Shown in pieces: positions 11,971 to 24,150 of a stretch of 64,000 bases of DNA. The DNA is taken from NCBI GenBank assembly GCA_027422505.1, contig JAPQWV010000360.1, positions 124,001 to 188,000 of the forward strand. Direction: 5' to 3'. The DNA is from Craterostigma plantagineum (taxonomy: Eukaryota; Streptophyta; Magnoliopsida; Lamiales; Linderniaceae). The notes beneath the pieces were generated by a model that was not told the origin of the DNA, ran no database searches, and saw only the letters and a list, made by a program, of their open reading frames with translations. Both the position numbers and the translations under genes were made by a program. How positions within the stretch are numbered: position 1 is the stretch's first letter; every line of letters begins with the position of its first letter.

Positions 11971-12659
11971 CTAGCGTTTTCTGAAAATTTTCTCGGCGAA
12001 GAACTCTGTGTAAAAACGTTCGAAATGACACAGTGAATTTTTGCCTTAGACCCACTCAAATCTTAACCAAAACGCAATAATCTGGACTTAATCGACTCGA
12101 AATGGGACGGGTAATATATATTTGGGCGTTTTAAACAACAAAATTGCATCACATGTCAGAATCGAAGCCGAGAAAATAACATTATACCTAAAAAAGTTTA
12201 ACACAAGCGGGACATAAACATGATAAAACGAACGAAAAGTGATTAGTTTAGGATGTATTCATACCGAAAAACTGATTTGCAACAATGGAGTAAAGCAGAA
12301 AATGGATTTGCAGAGCAGATTGACGGAGACGACGATGCGAGGGTTTGAGAAAATTTTGAAAGAAGGGGTGCGAAATTTTTTGAAATTTTCTCGGGAATTT
12401 GTAAGATTGTGAAAATGGTTAAGGGTTTTTGGGGTTTTGTGACTATTCATGCGAAATTTTGAGTGAACTGGGCCGAAATTCGCGGGTGGGCTTGGTCAAA
12501 ATAGGATTCTGGGCCGAATTTCGCGGGTTTGGTCCAATTTTGACCCAGTTTGACCAGAAGTTAAAATTTCAACCCAAGAGTTATTTGGTCCATTTTTGAG
12601 CCAGTTTGACCAGAACTTAAATTTAATTTCAGCCCCTTTTTTTAATTTAGGTAAAATCA

Positions 12660-12790
12660 GAAACTCCCCCTTAATCGAAAAACTCCCTTTTTAAATAAAA
12701 GAAAAAAACAGAAGCCCCCCTTAATCGAAAACTCCCTTTTAAATAAAAGAAAAAATCAGAAGCTCCCCCTTAATCGGAAACTCCCCCTCA
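12660..12790 (-). repeat. Clustered polypurine-like repeats just downstream of element B pol
   Basis: Two and a half copies of a ~50-bp unit containing CTCCCCCTTAATCGAAAA on the plus strand; on the minus strand these read as TTAAGGGGGAG purine tracts. They sit about 90-220 bp past the pol stop and resemble the real PPT at 7072-7084. Sireviruses are known for multiple PPT-like motifs. Confidence 0.75.
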
Positions 12791-15648
12791 AAAGACGTAT
12801 TTTAGAAGACACATAGAGAATAAAGTAAAGTGAAGAACATGTATACACTTTATCAAAGTTCATGTAGGGTCGATTGATCACAGCTGAATATTCAACATGC
12901 CCAACATAGTCACAAGGTGTTGGAAGCGTTTGACATCCAACGGTTTTGTGAAAATGTCGGCTAGTTGATCTTCGGTAGTGACGTAGTGTAATTCAATCGT
13001 CCCTTGTTCAACATGTTCTTTGATGAAGTGGTGACGAATATCTATGTGTTTCGTTCTTGAGTGATGTACCGGATTACTCGCCATCGCAATCGCACTCTTT
13101 GAGTCACAATAAATGGGAATTTTATCAACATGAAAATTAAAATCTCGTAGTTGGGTTCTCATCCACAAAAGCTGTGAACAGCAACTAGCGGCGGCGACAT
13201 ATTCTGCCTCCGTCGACGAAGTTGAGACACAGTTTTGTTTTCGAGACGACCAACTCACGAGTTTACCGCCCAAGAAGTGTGCAGCTCCAGAGGTGCTTTT
13301 TCTATCCATCTTGCATCCTGCGTAATCCGAGTCAGAGAATCCAACCAGTTTGAAGTCCGATCGAGTGGGGTACCACAAACCCAGATTGGGTGTTCCTTTG
13401 AGATAGCGGAGAATCCTTTTGACAGCAGTGAGGTGGGATTCCTTATGTGTAGCCTGAAACCGAGCGCAGATTCCTGTCGAGAGAACGATATCCGGTCGAC
13501 TAGCAGTGAGGTACAGAAGAGAGCCTATTATCCCACGATAGACGGTTTGGTCAACGGAAGCACCAGATGGGTCTGCATCGGGTCGGCCAGAGGGTGACAT
13601 AGGTGTAGCAGTAGTCTTAGCATCCTTCATTCAATATTTCTCGAGGATGTCATGGATGTATTTGGACTGATTGATGAAGATTCCGTCGGGGAGTTGCTTT
13701 ACTTGAAGACCAAGAAAGAAATTCAGCTCGCCCATCAAACGCATTTCGAATTTCTCTTTCATCAATTCTGCGAACTCTTCACACAGTTGTGGTTCAGTCA
13801 ATCCAAAAATGATGTCATCGACATAAATCTGTACAATCATGATGTCCGGGCCACTCCGCTTGGTGAAGAGAGTTGTATCCAGAGATCCTTTTTTGAATCC
13901 AGACTGAACAAGGAAGTCTGAAAGGACGTCATACCAAGCTCGGGGAGCCTGTTTTAGTCCGTAGAGGGCCTTGTAGAGTCGATATACGTGATGAGGAAAC
14001 TCTTCGCTCAAGAACCCTTCAGGTTGGTCAACGTACACTTCTTCTTTGAGAAATCCATTCAGAAATGCAGTCTTCACGTCCATTTGGTAGACTTTAAAGT
14101 TCTTGTGAGCAGCAAAGGCAAGAAAAATTCGTATAGCTTTGATCCTGGCAACTGGGCGAAAGTTTCATCGTAGTCGATGCCCTCTTGTTGGTTGTACCCC
14201 TTAGCCACAAGTCTTGCTTTATTGCGAATGACAACACCGTCTTCATCCTTTTTGTTCTTGAAGATCCACTTTGTGCCGATAATGGATCTATTGTGAGGTC
14301 GTGGTACGAGTTCCAAACTTGTAAATGTTCAAACTGATTTATTTCCTCCTGCATTGCAATCAGCCAATCAGGATCGTTGAGAGCTTCAGCTACTCGTGAT
14401 GGTTCGGCTTGACTGAGATAGCAAGCAAATAGACTTTCATTCATTGTAGCCGAACGCGTCGAAACACCAGATGTGGGATCCCCGATAATCTGATCTGTAG
14501 GATGAGAGCGAGCCCAAAGTGGTACATTGGTCTGAGAGGAGCTGGCCGCATTTGTATCGGTTAGAGGCTCATTAGATTGGGATCCGGTGTCCGAAGAAGA
14601 GATCTCAACCGTATTAGATTGAAACGGTTCAGCATTAGGATCAGCAATGTTCCCTGGGTTGTGTAAAATGTCGTCTTCGTTGAGATTGAGATCTTCCAAG
14701 TTCGGCGGGACGACATCATCGCCGATAGCTGGTGGTGTAGGTGGGGTGTGTGCAGCGGTAGTTTGAGTGGTGGCGACGGGAGTCTTGGGGACTGGATAGA
14801 AATACTCGAAGAGCAGGTCGAGATCCAGTTCACCAGAATTGCCCTCAGATGAGGAAGTTCCCGTCGTTGAAAGTTGACCTTTTGTCAGCGACTGTAGAAG
14901 ACCTGGTTCTGGACTGATATGAGCAGAAGCCATGAGGTCGCCTTTGCTTTCGTCAAAGGTGACATTTGTGCTCTCTATTACTGATCGTTTCTCCCTAAGA
15001 TAGACTCTGTATGCCTTTGAGTTCAGCGAATATCCAACAAAGATGCCTTCAAGTGCTTTTGGATCAAGCTTCCCAAGATGTTGGCGATCATTGGACACGA
15101 AACATCGGCAACCGAAGACCCTTAGATAAGATATATCTGGGATACGATGGTTATTCAGCATCTCGTATGGGGTGCGGTTGAATCTCTTGTGGATGGAAGC
15201 CCGGTTTTGTGTGTAACAAGCCGTTTGAATAGCTTCACCCCAAAGTGAATGAGGAAGTCCGGATTGGATGAGGAGAGTCCTAGCTGCTTCAACTAGTGTT
15301 CTATTCTTACGCTCAACGACACCATTCTGTTCCGGTGTCTTCACAGCTGAGAACTGCTGGGTGATGCACTGAGTGGCATTGAAATCACTGAGCTTCTTGT
15401 TCTTAAACTCAGTTCCATTGTCTGTTCTGATAATCCGAACTTTCTGTTGATGAAGAGTTTGGGACGTAACAACAAACTCGATGATTAAATCAGGAACTTC
15501 ATCCTTTGTGCGAACGAGTTTCGTCCACGTATAGCATGAGAAGTCGTCGACAATCACAAGAATATACCGTCTTCCTCCGAGTGTAGCCGTAGGCATTGGG
15601 CCACATAGATCCATGTGTAGGAGCTCAAGGATGAGCTTAGAGGACGGT

Positions 15649-17051
15649 TGATCGACACGTTGTGAGTGATGAAAGTGCGACAAGTGATAAAATAAAACGT
15701 AAACCTAATTACTATCACCAACGTGCGATAGGCAGTGAACCCATCGTTTGTAGCGCAGTAAAGTGAGTAAACGAGTATCGAACACGAGGAATAAATCAAG
15801 TACTAGTAATGACCTAATCGACTCGATATTTAGCCTAAAGAAAATACGCAAATTGTTGACGACTCAACCTAACAGACCACTCCTAATTCAATCAGAAATT
15901 CGAAGGACGCGACTAACTGATACGAGAGTTTTCAGATGATAAAGACGTGCTCGGGATTCGAATCCCGCTAGGTATTTACAGCTAAGACAATAAAATCGCT
16001 CCTAAGTGCTTAAGACTAAATCGCAGTAATTTCCTGCCCGCTTGCGAGTTTGCTGTCGCCCTAAACGCTCGCGGGAATCTAAAATTCACGAATTACTAAC
16101 GCGAGGATCGAGTATTTGCTTTCGCCCTATACTCGAATCCTATCTTCTATGAACGGCCTAAACGTTATTTAGCTGTCGCCCTAAACGTTTTTCCAAGCAA
16201 TCACTTTAACACATAGACATATTAAAGCAACGAAACATATTCATAGAACGATAAATAGTCAATAGCACAAAGTCACGATAATATGCGTCTTAACGGCAAA
16301 TTATTCTAGCGTTCATCTAATCCCAAACACAACGGGATTTAGCTACTCATAATAAAGGGAAAAACTACGAAAGAATTGAAAGAAAAAGCCGAAGAACTCA
16401 TGATCTTTCCTACTGATGAATCTGGTGTGATCTCGGGGAAAGATCTTCGTTCTTCGTTAATTCGCGGTGGATTCTTCGTTGATCCGTCTCTTGCGCTCTG
16501 GGACGGGATTTCCTGTTCTTTTCGCCCTAATTTCGTCTCTGGATGATTGGGAATTGATCTCTGGTGAGTTGTGTCGATTCTGGGTTGAATTTGGGCTTTT
16601 TATACTGATTCCCGAGTCGGTCACGGCCTGGGACATGGGCCGTCACGGCCGTGACCATCATCGTCCGCGTCTCGTCACTTTCTGCCCCTGGTCACGGCCA
16701 AGTGCATTGAAGGTCACGGCCGTGACCATGATCAGCGCACCTCTCTGCCTCGCGTCACGGCCAGACGCATTAAGCGTCACGGCCGTGACCGTCACCAGCG
16801 TCTCTCTCTTTCGCTCTCTGTCCCTCGTCACGGCCGTGACGCGTAATGCGTCTGGCCGTGACCGAGGGCAGTTTCTGCCCTTTTCTGGTTCGTTTTGCCT
16901 CGTTTTCGCTCGTTTTCGCCCGAAACTCGTCCTAAGCTCCTTCAACAATCAAACAAGTGTAAATATATCGAATAAATGCGTAATTTAATTGCTAAAGCTC
17001 TATTATACCCTGAATAAATATTACGATAAACGCATTGAAATGCGTTTATCA
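15649..17051 (-). mobile_element. Solo LTR C, Athila-type Ty3/gypsy
   Basis: 1403 bp. Plus strand runs TGATCGACAC to GTTTATCA, which in the sense orientation (set by elements F, G and H) is TGATAAACG to GTGTCGATCA. Flanked by the perfect TSD ACGGT at 15644-15648 and 17052-17056. No internal region, so it arose by LTR-LTR recombination. Very close to the 3' LTR of element G (60507-61908, 1402 bp). The 16467-16988 reading frame is an accident of the LTR. Confidence 0.95.
16619..16863. repeat. Palindrome array TCACGGCCGTGA in solo LTR C
   Basis: Four perfect 12-bp palindromes at 16643, 16714, 16777 and 16828, most extended to GTCACGGCCGTGAC. They alternate with half sites (TCACGGCC or GGCCGTGA) 14-18 bp away. 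Confidence 0.9.
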
Positions 17052-17622
17052 ACGGTGTTTCCTTGGAGATGTGGGACGATCGCTTCATCTTCCCCAATTC
17101 ACAGGCAGAGCAGAGGTGTTCCTTATGATATGTTAGTTGGGGTAGACCGTTGACGAGTTTATTCTGACGCAGTTTGTCGATGGTCTTGAAATTGAGATGT
17201 GAAAGACGCCGGTGCCATAGATCGTTCAACTTGGGTGCAACTCGAGAGAGAAGGCATATTGGTCGAGAGGTCGTAAGATTGAGTACGTAAAGGTGGGACG
17301 TGCGCGTTCCAGAAAGAAGAGGCTGTCCCGAGGCATCTATAATGCTGCAGATGTCAGATTCGAAGAGAACCTTGTATCCTTTGTCGCAGAAACGACCAAT
17401 GCTGAAGAGATTATAGCTCAAACCCTCGACATAAGAGATGCCCTTAATCGTCAGTTTGTCATGGACGAGATCACCAGTTCCGAGAATTGGCGTCATTTGA
17501 CCGTTTCCGAAGGAGACCCTTCCGAGATAGCGCTCGGAGAAGTTGCTCAACAGCTCCTTGTTCCCCGTCATGTGTGTGGAGCAACCCGAGTCTAGATACC
17601 ACACATGACAGACCTGCAATCA

Positions 17623-20554
17623 TCAGCAAACGTTGGGTCCCCGTTTACGGACGGGACCTTCTTGTGATACAAGTAAAATTTTCATGCGCTTAATGGGAAA
17701 TGTGGGGTCTAAATCAGGTTGTGATGGATCTAATTTAGCTTCCCCATTGTGATTTGTTTGATGAGGCGTGATTATGGTTTTTCTAACCCATATTTGCCTA
17801 ACTTGCACTTGCATATACGTTGCCTTATTCATGAGTTGGCGTGGGGATTTTGGTTGTTGTTGTCGTCCTTCGGTTTTAGCCGTCTTTTGCTTGCGAGTAG
17901 TAGGTGACTTTGTATTCCGCGTCGGAAGGCGTTTTCGCTTAACCGAAGGCTTAAGGTACTGGGAGAATGCCAAGGCGTCGCAGAGGAGGTTCGCTTGTTT
18001 GGTCGGAGTGTTGCGTGTTCGTGTGTCTCATATTCATGAAAGCGTGGAAGAATAAATTCATTGCAGCAACACATAGACATTAGTTTGGTAAAGGAAAGAT
18101 AGGTTTTGGTAACATTATTGTCTACGTCCTTAAGATGTTGGGATTCAGTACATAGAGAGGAATGACAAACATAGGATGGTCTTTTCTTCTTGTCATCGAA
18201 GAGCGGGTTCTCCTTTATTTCATACGAACTCTCTTCCAGAGACGTCGAACTCACATTCCCTGTATCCTAAGAATACGAGAGTTAGTGTTTGAACATATGT
18301 CAGCTTCAGGAGTCATCTTCGCCGTCCTCTTACATTTACATGTTTGAGAATCGGGTACTTGACTCGACGTAGAGGGTTTGTTCGTATTGTGAAATTGCTC
18401 TAGGGTAAAGATTTTGCTCAGTAGATCTTCTCGCTCTTTTGCAAAGGCGTTCCGCTCTAATTCTAGGGTTCGTTCTAGTTCTGCAATAACCAGAAGTTTC
18501 TCCGGGATATAGATGCGAGAAAGTGCTTCTCGAAAAGCAATTTCCTGTTCTTCGGTTGGGAATTGAGACTTGATGTCCTCACTGAGTGAAGGCTTTTTAG
18601 TTTTGTAGCTAGTGTTCAATTCTGCATAGTCGTATGCGATTTCTACCCAGAGAATGTTCTGTTCCCTCTTTTCTTCCGACAGGACAACGGAGGAGGATCT
18701 TACAAACGGCATGAGCTGTGAGGGAGTACCCTTCCTCGTTTGTAGGAATGATGTACTGTACATGTTATACCTTTTAACAATTAGCGGCGTTGGATCGCAG
18801 TTGCTGGCCAGGCCGGTTCCCATCCGGACGTCGTAGAATTCTGTTTCAACTGGTTGGTTCAATAGGCATAAGATGTGTGCGGCTCTTTTTCTAAGGTGAA
18901 GTTGCTCTTCAAGTTCTTTCACCTTTTGGTATAGCCTAACTCTTTCCTTTGTAAGTAGTTCATATTGGGAGGCCGTCAGGAGACGAGATGTTTCACATGA
19001 ACTAATGGCCAGTGTGGTTTCCTTAACCTTAGTCTCACTTTGTTTATTCTTGTTTTGCAGACGTTTGACTAACGCTTCAGAGGCCATTAGACGTTCGTTT
19101 GCACAAGCGACCTCTTCTACTTTTAAACTAAGTAATGCATAGTTGTTTTCAAATTTTAGCTTAAGTTCTTCATACTCCCTAGCGTCTACGGTTTCTTAAT
19201 GGTGTGACGGTGATTGAACACATCATCGAGTTGCGAAATTTGTACCTCAGACTCGGCGTTGGTAGGAGTCTTAGCTGTGTTTTCATCGGTGTTGGCCATC
19301 TCCTCGTCCTCGTCATGTTCGACCAGCCTTGCCATGCAGCAATCTTCATCCTGAGGCTCCTCGTCTTCTGAAGTGTCGTTCGCCCATTCAACTTCTTCGG
19401 TAAGCAGAACTTTGCCACTTTCCATTTTGCGGGTCATTCTGGCCTTACGGTCGTAGTAGCCAGAGTCCTTCACGCGTGGGGCGTGGCATTCCTTGGCAAA
19501 GTGACCTGTCTTTCCACACCGAAAGCACTTCACAGACTTTTGAGGTGCTGAGTCCTCCTCTTTCTTTATCGGCTTAGATTCTTCTGTGGGAGTGGTCTTT
19601 TTGGTGCCGCTAAAGGTTCTTTGGCGATTGGAGGAGGATGAGGATTTTTTCCCGATCTTCTTTGTGACCATCTTTGTGAGCATTGCCAGTTGCTTGCGTA
19701 GATCACGAACATCTTCATCAGATTCTGTATCAGCTTCGGATCCTGAAGAGGCATCAGATACAACAGTTGGTAGCTTCCTTTTGTTCTGTTTGGCCTTAGA
19801 GGTGGAGGATCGTTCGGTAGTCTTGTTCGAGAGGAGAGCCAGTGGGTCGACTCGAGTGTTGGTGGACTGAGGTTGCACGTAAGGAGCATAGGCAGATAGG
19901 CTGTCGTAGAGAGCATGGATGGAGGTGTTGGAGAAGTCCTTACTTTGAATCATCATCACAGGTGCATTTCCCCAATGTGGTTTGAGGCTACCAAGGAAGC
20001 GGTTGTTGATGTCAAATTTGTCCATTGAGATCTTGGCTTTCTTGAGTTCATTGATGACCTTCAAGTATCGGAGGCATGTGTCACGCAGTTCTTCTCCTTC
20101 ATAGGCCTGGAAGTGTTCATACTGCGAGAGATATGCTGATTTCCTCCCCTAAGCACTTTCAATTGTGCCTGCCATGATTTCCACTAGTTCATCCCATATT
20201 TCCTTGGCAGTTGAGCAGCACTCGATGTGAGCGTAGACTTCGTTGCCCATAGCCTGGAAGAGGTATCCCTTGGCAGTCTCATCGACCTGTACGCGAGCCT
20301 CTTCATCCTCATTGATGGGGCCTCTTGGAGTGCGGCGTTCATCCATGGGAGGTTTGCGTTTGGCTGTGCAGGGATGATCGTCCAGAATTGTGCTGGACCA
20401 TTGAAAATGGAGTCCTATAGGTATTGAGAGAGTGATGCGCCTTTGTTCCTGATGAACGTGAGGAACCGGTTTGTCCATATGCGTAGTCGCCTTGTCGCAG
20501 CATCGGAGGCCTGGTGTCGGAGCCCACTGTTGAGATGTCGTTTGTGGTAGACAT
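17623..20554 (-). pseudogene. Element B gag with coiled-coil C-terminal extension
   Basis: Capsid protein. Starts MSTTNDIS at 20554. N-terminal gag (ECCSTAKEIWDELVEIM near 20190), frame changes near 20470 and 20150, then 20064-19186 with KISMDKFDINNRFLGSL and the RNA-binding zinc knuckle CFRCGKTGHFAKEC near 19495-19540. The next ~280 residues (19087-18251) are rich in Lys/Glu/Leu with coiled-coil character (KVKELEEQLHLRKR, ELERTLELERNAFAKERE). A basic, low-complexity region follows to 17623, where protease begins in another frame. Long gag with coiled-coil content is described for Sireviruses. Confidence 0.82.
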
Positions 20555-22159
20555 GGTTGGTGCAGTCGAATCGTCCGTGGTTTTGATCTTGTATAGATAA
20601 TAAGAGTTAGTGACGAACGAGATGAGAAAGATGAGTTTAACGAGTAGAGTTTGTGAAAAATCGTTTAAAGAATTTCTAGAACTAAGTGAGCGTGTGTGAT
20701 GGTCGATAATGTATGAAGGGAAAATATATCTTGAAATGTGGAGAAGTTCTAGAAATTTAAAAACGAGATATGAGGCGAGAAAAAAAAAATTTATGTCAAA
20801 AGTGGTCTAGGGTGATAGGACTAAAGTGTAAGGATCAAATCTTAAATAAGTTTGAGAAAAATTTACCCCGAGAAAATTTTAACACAAAAAAAACTTTAAC
20901 ACGTCAGGGAAAAGAAATTCGCAGTTTGAAGGGACGTGATTATATGAAGAATTATCCGAGAAATTATGTGTTGAGAAATTTCGGTGTTTGTTAGTTTTAA
21001 AGAGAAATTCTCGGAAGAAAAATTCTCAGTTGAAAAGTTCTCGGATTTTAAAATTTCGCATGTGAGAAAGATTCTTAGTTTTGAGAATTTTCAGGTTTGA
21101 GAAGAAATTTTCATGTTGGAAGAAGTATCGCGGGTCAGAGTGTGATTTGAGAAAGTTTCTCGGATTTGAAAATCGTGATTTATAAAAAATTTCTCGTAGG
21201 AAAGAAACTTTCTCGTCTGAAACTTTCTCGGATAAAAAATTTCGTAAAGTTCTCGGCTGAAAATTTCTCGACTTAGTAATATTTCTCAGGTTTTTATTTT
21301 TTGGAAAATTTCGCGACTCAGAAAAATTCTTGGAATAGACTTTCTCGGGTATAGAATTTCTCAGATTTTGAAAGTGAGCAGTTGAGAAAGATGAAGTTAC
21401 ACAGAGGTAATTTCGCGGTTTAGATCATTCTCGGAATGAAATTTCTCGTATATAAAGTTTCACGGATTTTAAAGGGTAAGTAGTTGAGAAAAAATGAAGC
21501 GACAGTGAAGTGAAAACAGAGAAATTTTCGCGGTTTAAGAATTCTCGGAATCAAATTTCACAGATGTAAGGTTTCTCGGATTATGAAAATAGGCCGTTTC
21601 GAAAAAAATGCAGTGAAAGTGAAATTTTTCGCGGTTCTAGGTAAATTCTCGGAATCAAACTTCGCAGATGTGAAAATTTCGCGGCCTTGAACGATTAAGC
21701 AAAAATTTTCGCGGTCAAGAACGAGCTTTCACTGTTCCATTGCTATCATGCGCTTTGCCAGAAAATCGTCCAGTTCTTGCTCAAGTCTCAACCAAAATCG
21801 CTCAACTTGATCCTAAACTTCAGAAATTTTTTCCTAAACACATAATCGACCGATTTGTGGGCTAAAAACAACAAAAAAACAGATCAAATAGACCAAAAAC
21901 AGAGAATGGCCGAGATGTCCTTTTCTGAAGAATTTTTGCTTCGATCTTGCTCAAAACTCGTTAAAACTGATCCAAAAGCGTTGTAAAAACATTTTAGGCA
22001 AAGAATCGATCTGGGGGAAGGTTTTAAACACAAAAACAAAGCATTAAAACCCCAAAACGAGTTCAAAATGCCCGAAAGTGATTTTTGTCCAAAACACCTT
22101 TGATCTTTCTCGGAATCGAACGAAACAGGATTCAAATCAATGCAGATCGATCCACGTTT
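20555..22159 (-). repeat. Element B leader, TTCTCGG/TTTCGC-rich, non-coding
   Basis: Lies between the primer site and gag. About 20830-21720 is filled with short related words on the plus strand (TTCTCGG, AATTTCGC, AATTTTCGCGG), similar in style to the field at 11037-11970 in the same element. No ORF worth reporting. Confidence 0.7.
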
Positions 22160-22171
22160 GCTCTGATACCA
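22160..22171 (-). promoter_or_regulatory. Primer binding site of element B (initiator-Met tRNA)
   Basis: Minus strand TGGTATCAGAGC, the usual plant complement to the 3' end of initiator tRNA-Met, 2 bp inside the 5' LTR (which begins at 22174). Confidence 0.95.
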
Positions 22172-22173
22172 CT

Positions 22174-22469
22174 TGTTGGTCCCGAATGCACCAAACAAGG
22201 AATCAAAGAGGCTTTGATGGAATGAAAAAGGAGAGGTTCTCACCTTCAAGTGTGTGTATTGTGTGAAAAATGGGTTTAGCCTTTTGATCTTTGATTACCT
22301 TTCAAATTGTGTTGGTAAAACCTTATATACCACATTAACCCTAGGTATATTAAGGCCCAAACACTAAAGATTAAATAATTACATTCTAGTCTAAAGCCCA
22401 AAATAAAGGATAATTACAATATTAATCCCAAGACTTAAACTATTGACACAATCTCTAAATATCCTAGCA
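22174..22469 (-). mobile_element. Element B 5' LTR
   Basis: 296 bp, plus-strand ends TGTTGGTCCC and ATCCTAGCA. Near-identical partner of 6776-7070. Followed by the TSD CTTTC. Confidence 0.95.
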
Positions 22470-23226
22470 CTTTCCATGTAAAGTGCTGATTGAAAAGGAT
22501 TATATATGAGCTGCACTTCAGATTTTCAAAAGAACTAAGAATTTGCGAATATAAGCCCACGAGAGATCTTTGAGCAGAAACTGATAAAGAGATTCATGAG
22601 TTCCCATTTGCGATAGCTTTCTGCCTTACTGAGCGTTAACTTGCGTATCCATCACTAAGCGAGTGATTAATCTGATATTCCATCATCCCCTGCCATATAT
22701 TCTGTCTTCGGACGTGTTGTCTTCGGACGCGAGCAATACCAAGGAGGCAAGGTCGACGTTTACGCACACGTGAAGGGAAGGACAAGTCCGGGGGCCCTTC
22801 GGTAGCGAGCTGTGTCTGTCGGGATCAAGGAAATTCCGAGGAACGAAACTCGGCGTGTGGTAACCTAGTAGTGTCTAGTGTTCGACTTGTTTCGGTTGTG
22901 TATTGGGCTAACCAATCAGTTTTGTATCCAGCTACGATGCATTATAGTGATTGGTTAAACTCTTGGGAAGCAAATCCCAAGGAGAGGAGTAAACCCCAGT
23001 TGGGGATATAACCTCTATAAAAATCCTGTCTCGCATTTACTTTTCAATTATTTCGTTATCGCTGTGAGACAGACCGAAAACACATCCGACGATACTAGGA
23101 TATAACTGGCATACTCGTCACAATATCATTAGGAATATCTAAGTCACCACACTAAGGATTTGTGAAAAGAAGCATTAAATTTTATAAGCCTAATTCACCC
23201 CCCTCTTAGGCACATTTATATCTTCA
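22470..23226 (+). mobile_element. Element A 3' LTR, second part
   Basis: Continuation of the LTR cut at 6775. Contains a CTATAAAAAT promoter-like box near 23020 and ends in the copia-typical stretch TTCACCCCCCTCTTAGGCAC, then TATCTTCA. The end at 23226 (CA) is the best guess; A's 5' flank is outside the window, so the target duplication cannot be checked. Confidence 0.65.
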
Positions 23227-24150
23227 CCTTCTATGACTTGATTGATTATATGGATATTGGTCGGTCTTTGTTGTTGCATAAACTGGGTACCATGTGTAGT
23301 AGCCATAATGGCCACGTTCGGGTGAGTGGAGAGTTGCAAATCGAGTAGTAGCCCGCGGCCTGGCACACCCGAGTGAGTGAGGCCCAACGAGTGCACCCTT
23401 CCAGTGCCTTGGGATGTTATTGATTATTGTTGAAGGGTGGTCGTTGGGGAGATTAGATAGGCCAACGTCGCCTTGTGTGGGATATGCATGTTATGATAGT
23501 GGATGCGTCAGTTTAGGTTCATGGTCTAGAGTGGAATTGGCATGACTCTTGACGGGGAGTTCAGTTCGAGTGAGGAGTTGGCCACCCACGCGTCGTCGAT
23601 ATGATTTCGATGTGATTTGGTGGATTATATTGGCCTATGTGTCATGCCTTGCTGTGGTTAGGTATTGTATTTGTCATACGAGTGCCAGTACTATTGTCAA
23701 GTAAGAGCGCTGGTGTACTTTGTTTGACTCGGTGTCATCGTGGAGGACCCATCTTTTGAGAGGGAAGGTGTGTTTGTATTATCTCCTCACTGACTTTGCT
23801 CACCTTTTTTGAGAGGGAAGTTGGGAGGCAGCTGTGAGGGCGAAGGATGATATTATTAAAGATTTGATGTGGCGTGTGAATGAGGAAGATGGTGGGGTGA
23901 AGAATAACGAGGGTGATGAGGATGCTGCTACGAGGGTTGATGTGGAAGAGATGGGTGCTCTAGGTACGAAAGATGATGGGATGTGGCGGTGGAGGATGAT
24001 GTGGCAAAGGAGAATGATGTGGCAACGATGGATTATGTGGCTACGTAGGATTATTGGGCATCTATGATGATGTGGCCGCAAGCGATGATGTGGCCGCGAG
24101 TGATGATGTGGCTGCGGGTGAGAATGTAGCAACAGAAGATTGACCGAACC
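23227..24150. other. Unassigned stretch with GATGATGTGG repeats
   Basis: 23227-23815: nothing recognisable, no long ORF. 23820-24130: acidic low-complexity sequence in which GATGATGTGG-type units (Asp-Asp-Val-Ala when read in one frame) recur about every 20-35 bp. It may be the eroded tail of a transposase-associated ORF or simple repeat expansion. Confidence 0.4.

Larger units (their letters stand above)
12878..17619 (-). pseudogene. Element B pol (protease, integrase, RT, RNase H), interrupted
   Basis: Minus strand from 17619. Protease with active site WYLDSGCSTHMTG; zinc-binding pre-integrase segment (LWHRRLSHLNF, CSACELGK); integrase core resuming at 15643 after solo LTR C (motifs RTDNGTEF, PEQNGVVERKN); a Ser/Thr/Asp-rich region; RT ([21 protein letters not shown], catalytic YVDD near 13825); RNase H (FSDSDYAG, STEAEYVAA) and the terminal ADIFTKPL. 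Breaks: the 1403-bp LTR insertion with TSD ACGGT, frame changes near 14300 and 14100 in RT, and an in-frame TGA at 13631-13633. Family certain. Confidence 0.93.
6776..22469 (-). mobile_element. Element B: complete Sirevirus-like Ty1/copia retrotransposon
   Basis: Read on the minus strand: 5' LTR (22469-22174), tRNA-iMet primer site, long leader, gag, protease-integrase-RT-RNase H, repeat-rich spacer, ORF2, purine tract, 3' LTR (7070-6776). Flanked by a perfect 5-bp target duplication, CTTTC, at 6771-6775 and 22470-22474. Length is 15.7 kb including the 1.4-kb solo LTR C. All ORFs carry breaks, so it is probably immobile, although the LTRs stay very similar to each other over their whole length. 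Confidence 0.95.

Noticed and set aside
16467..16988. 173-aa ORF in LTR C and its 168-aa counterpart at 61326-61832
   Set aside because: Both are accidents of the palindrome-rich LTR; they carry the repeated GTCACGGCC unit and no domain.
22160..22171. tRNA gene signal (TGGTATCAGAGC)
   Set aside because: It is a primer binding site next to an LTR; no cloverleaf around it.
23800..24132. 110-aa His/Pro-rich minus-strand ORF
   Set aside because: Generated by GATGATGTGG-type low-complexity repeats.
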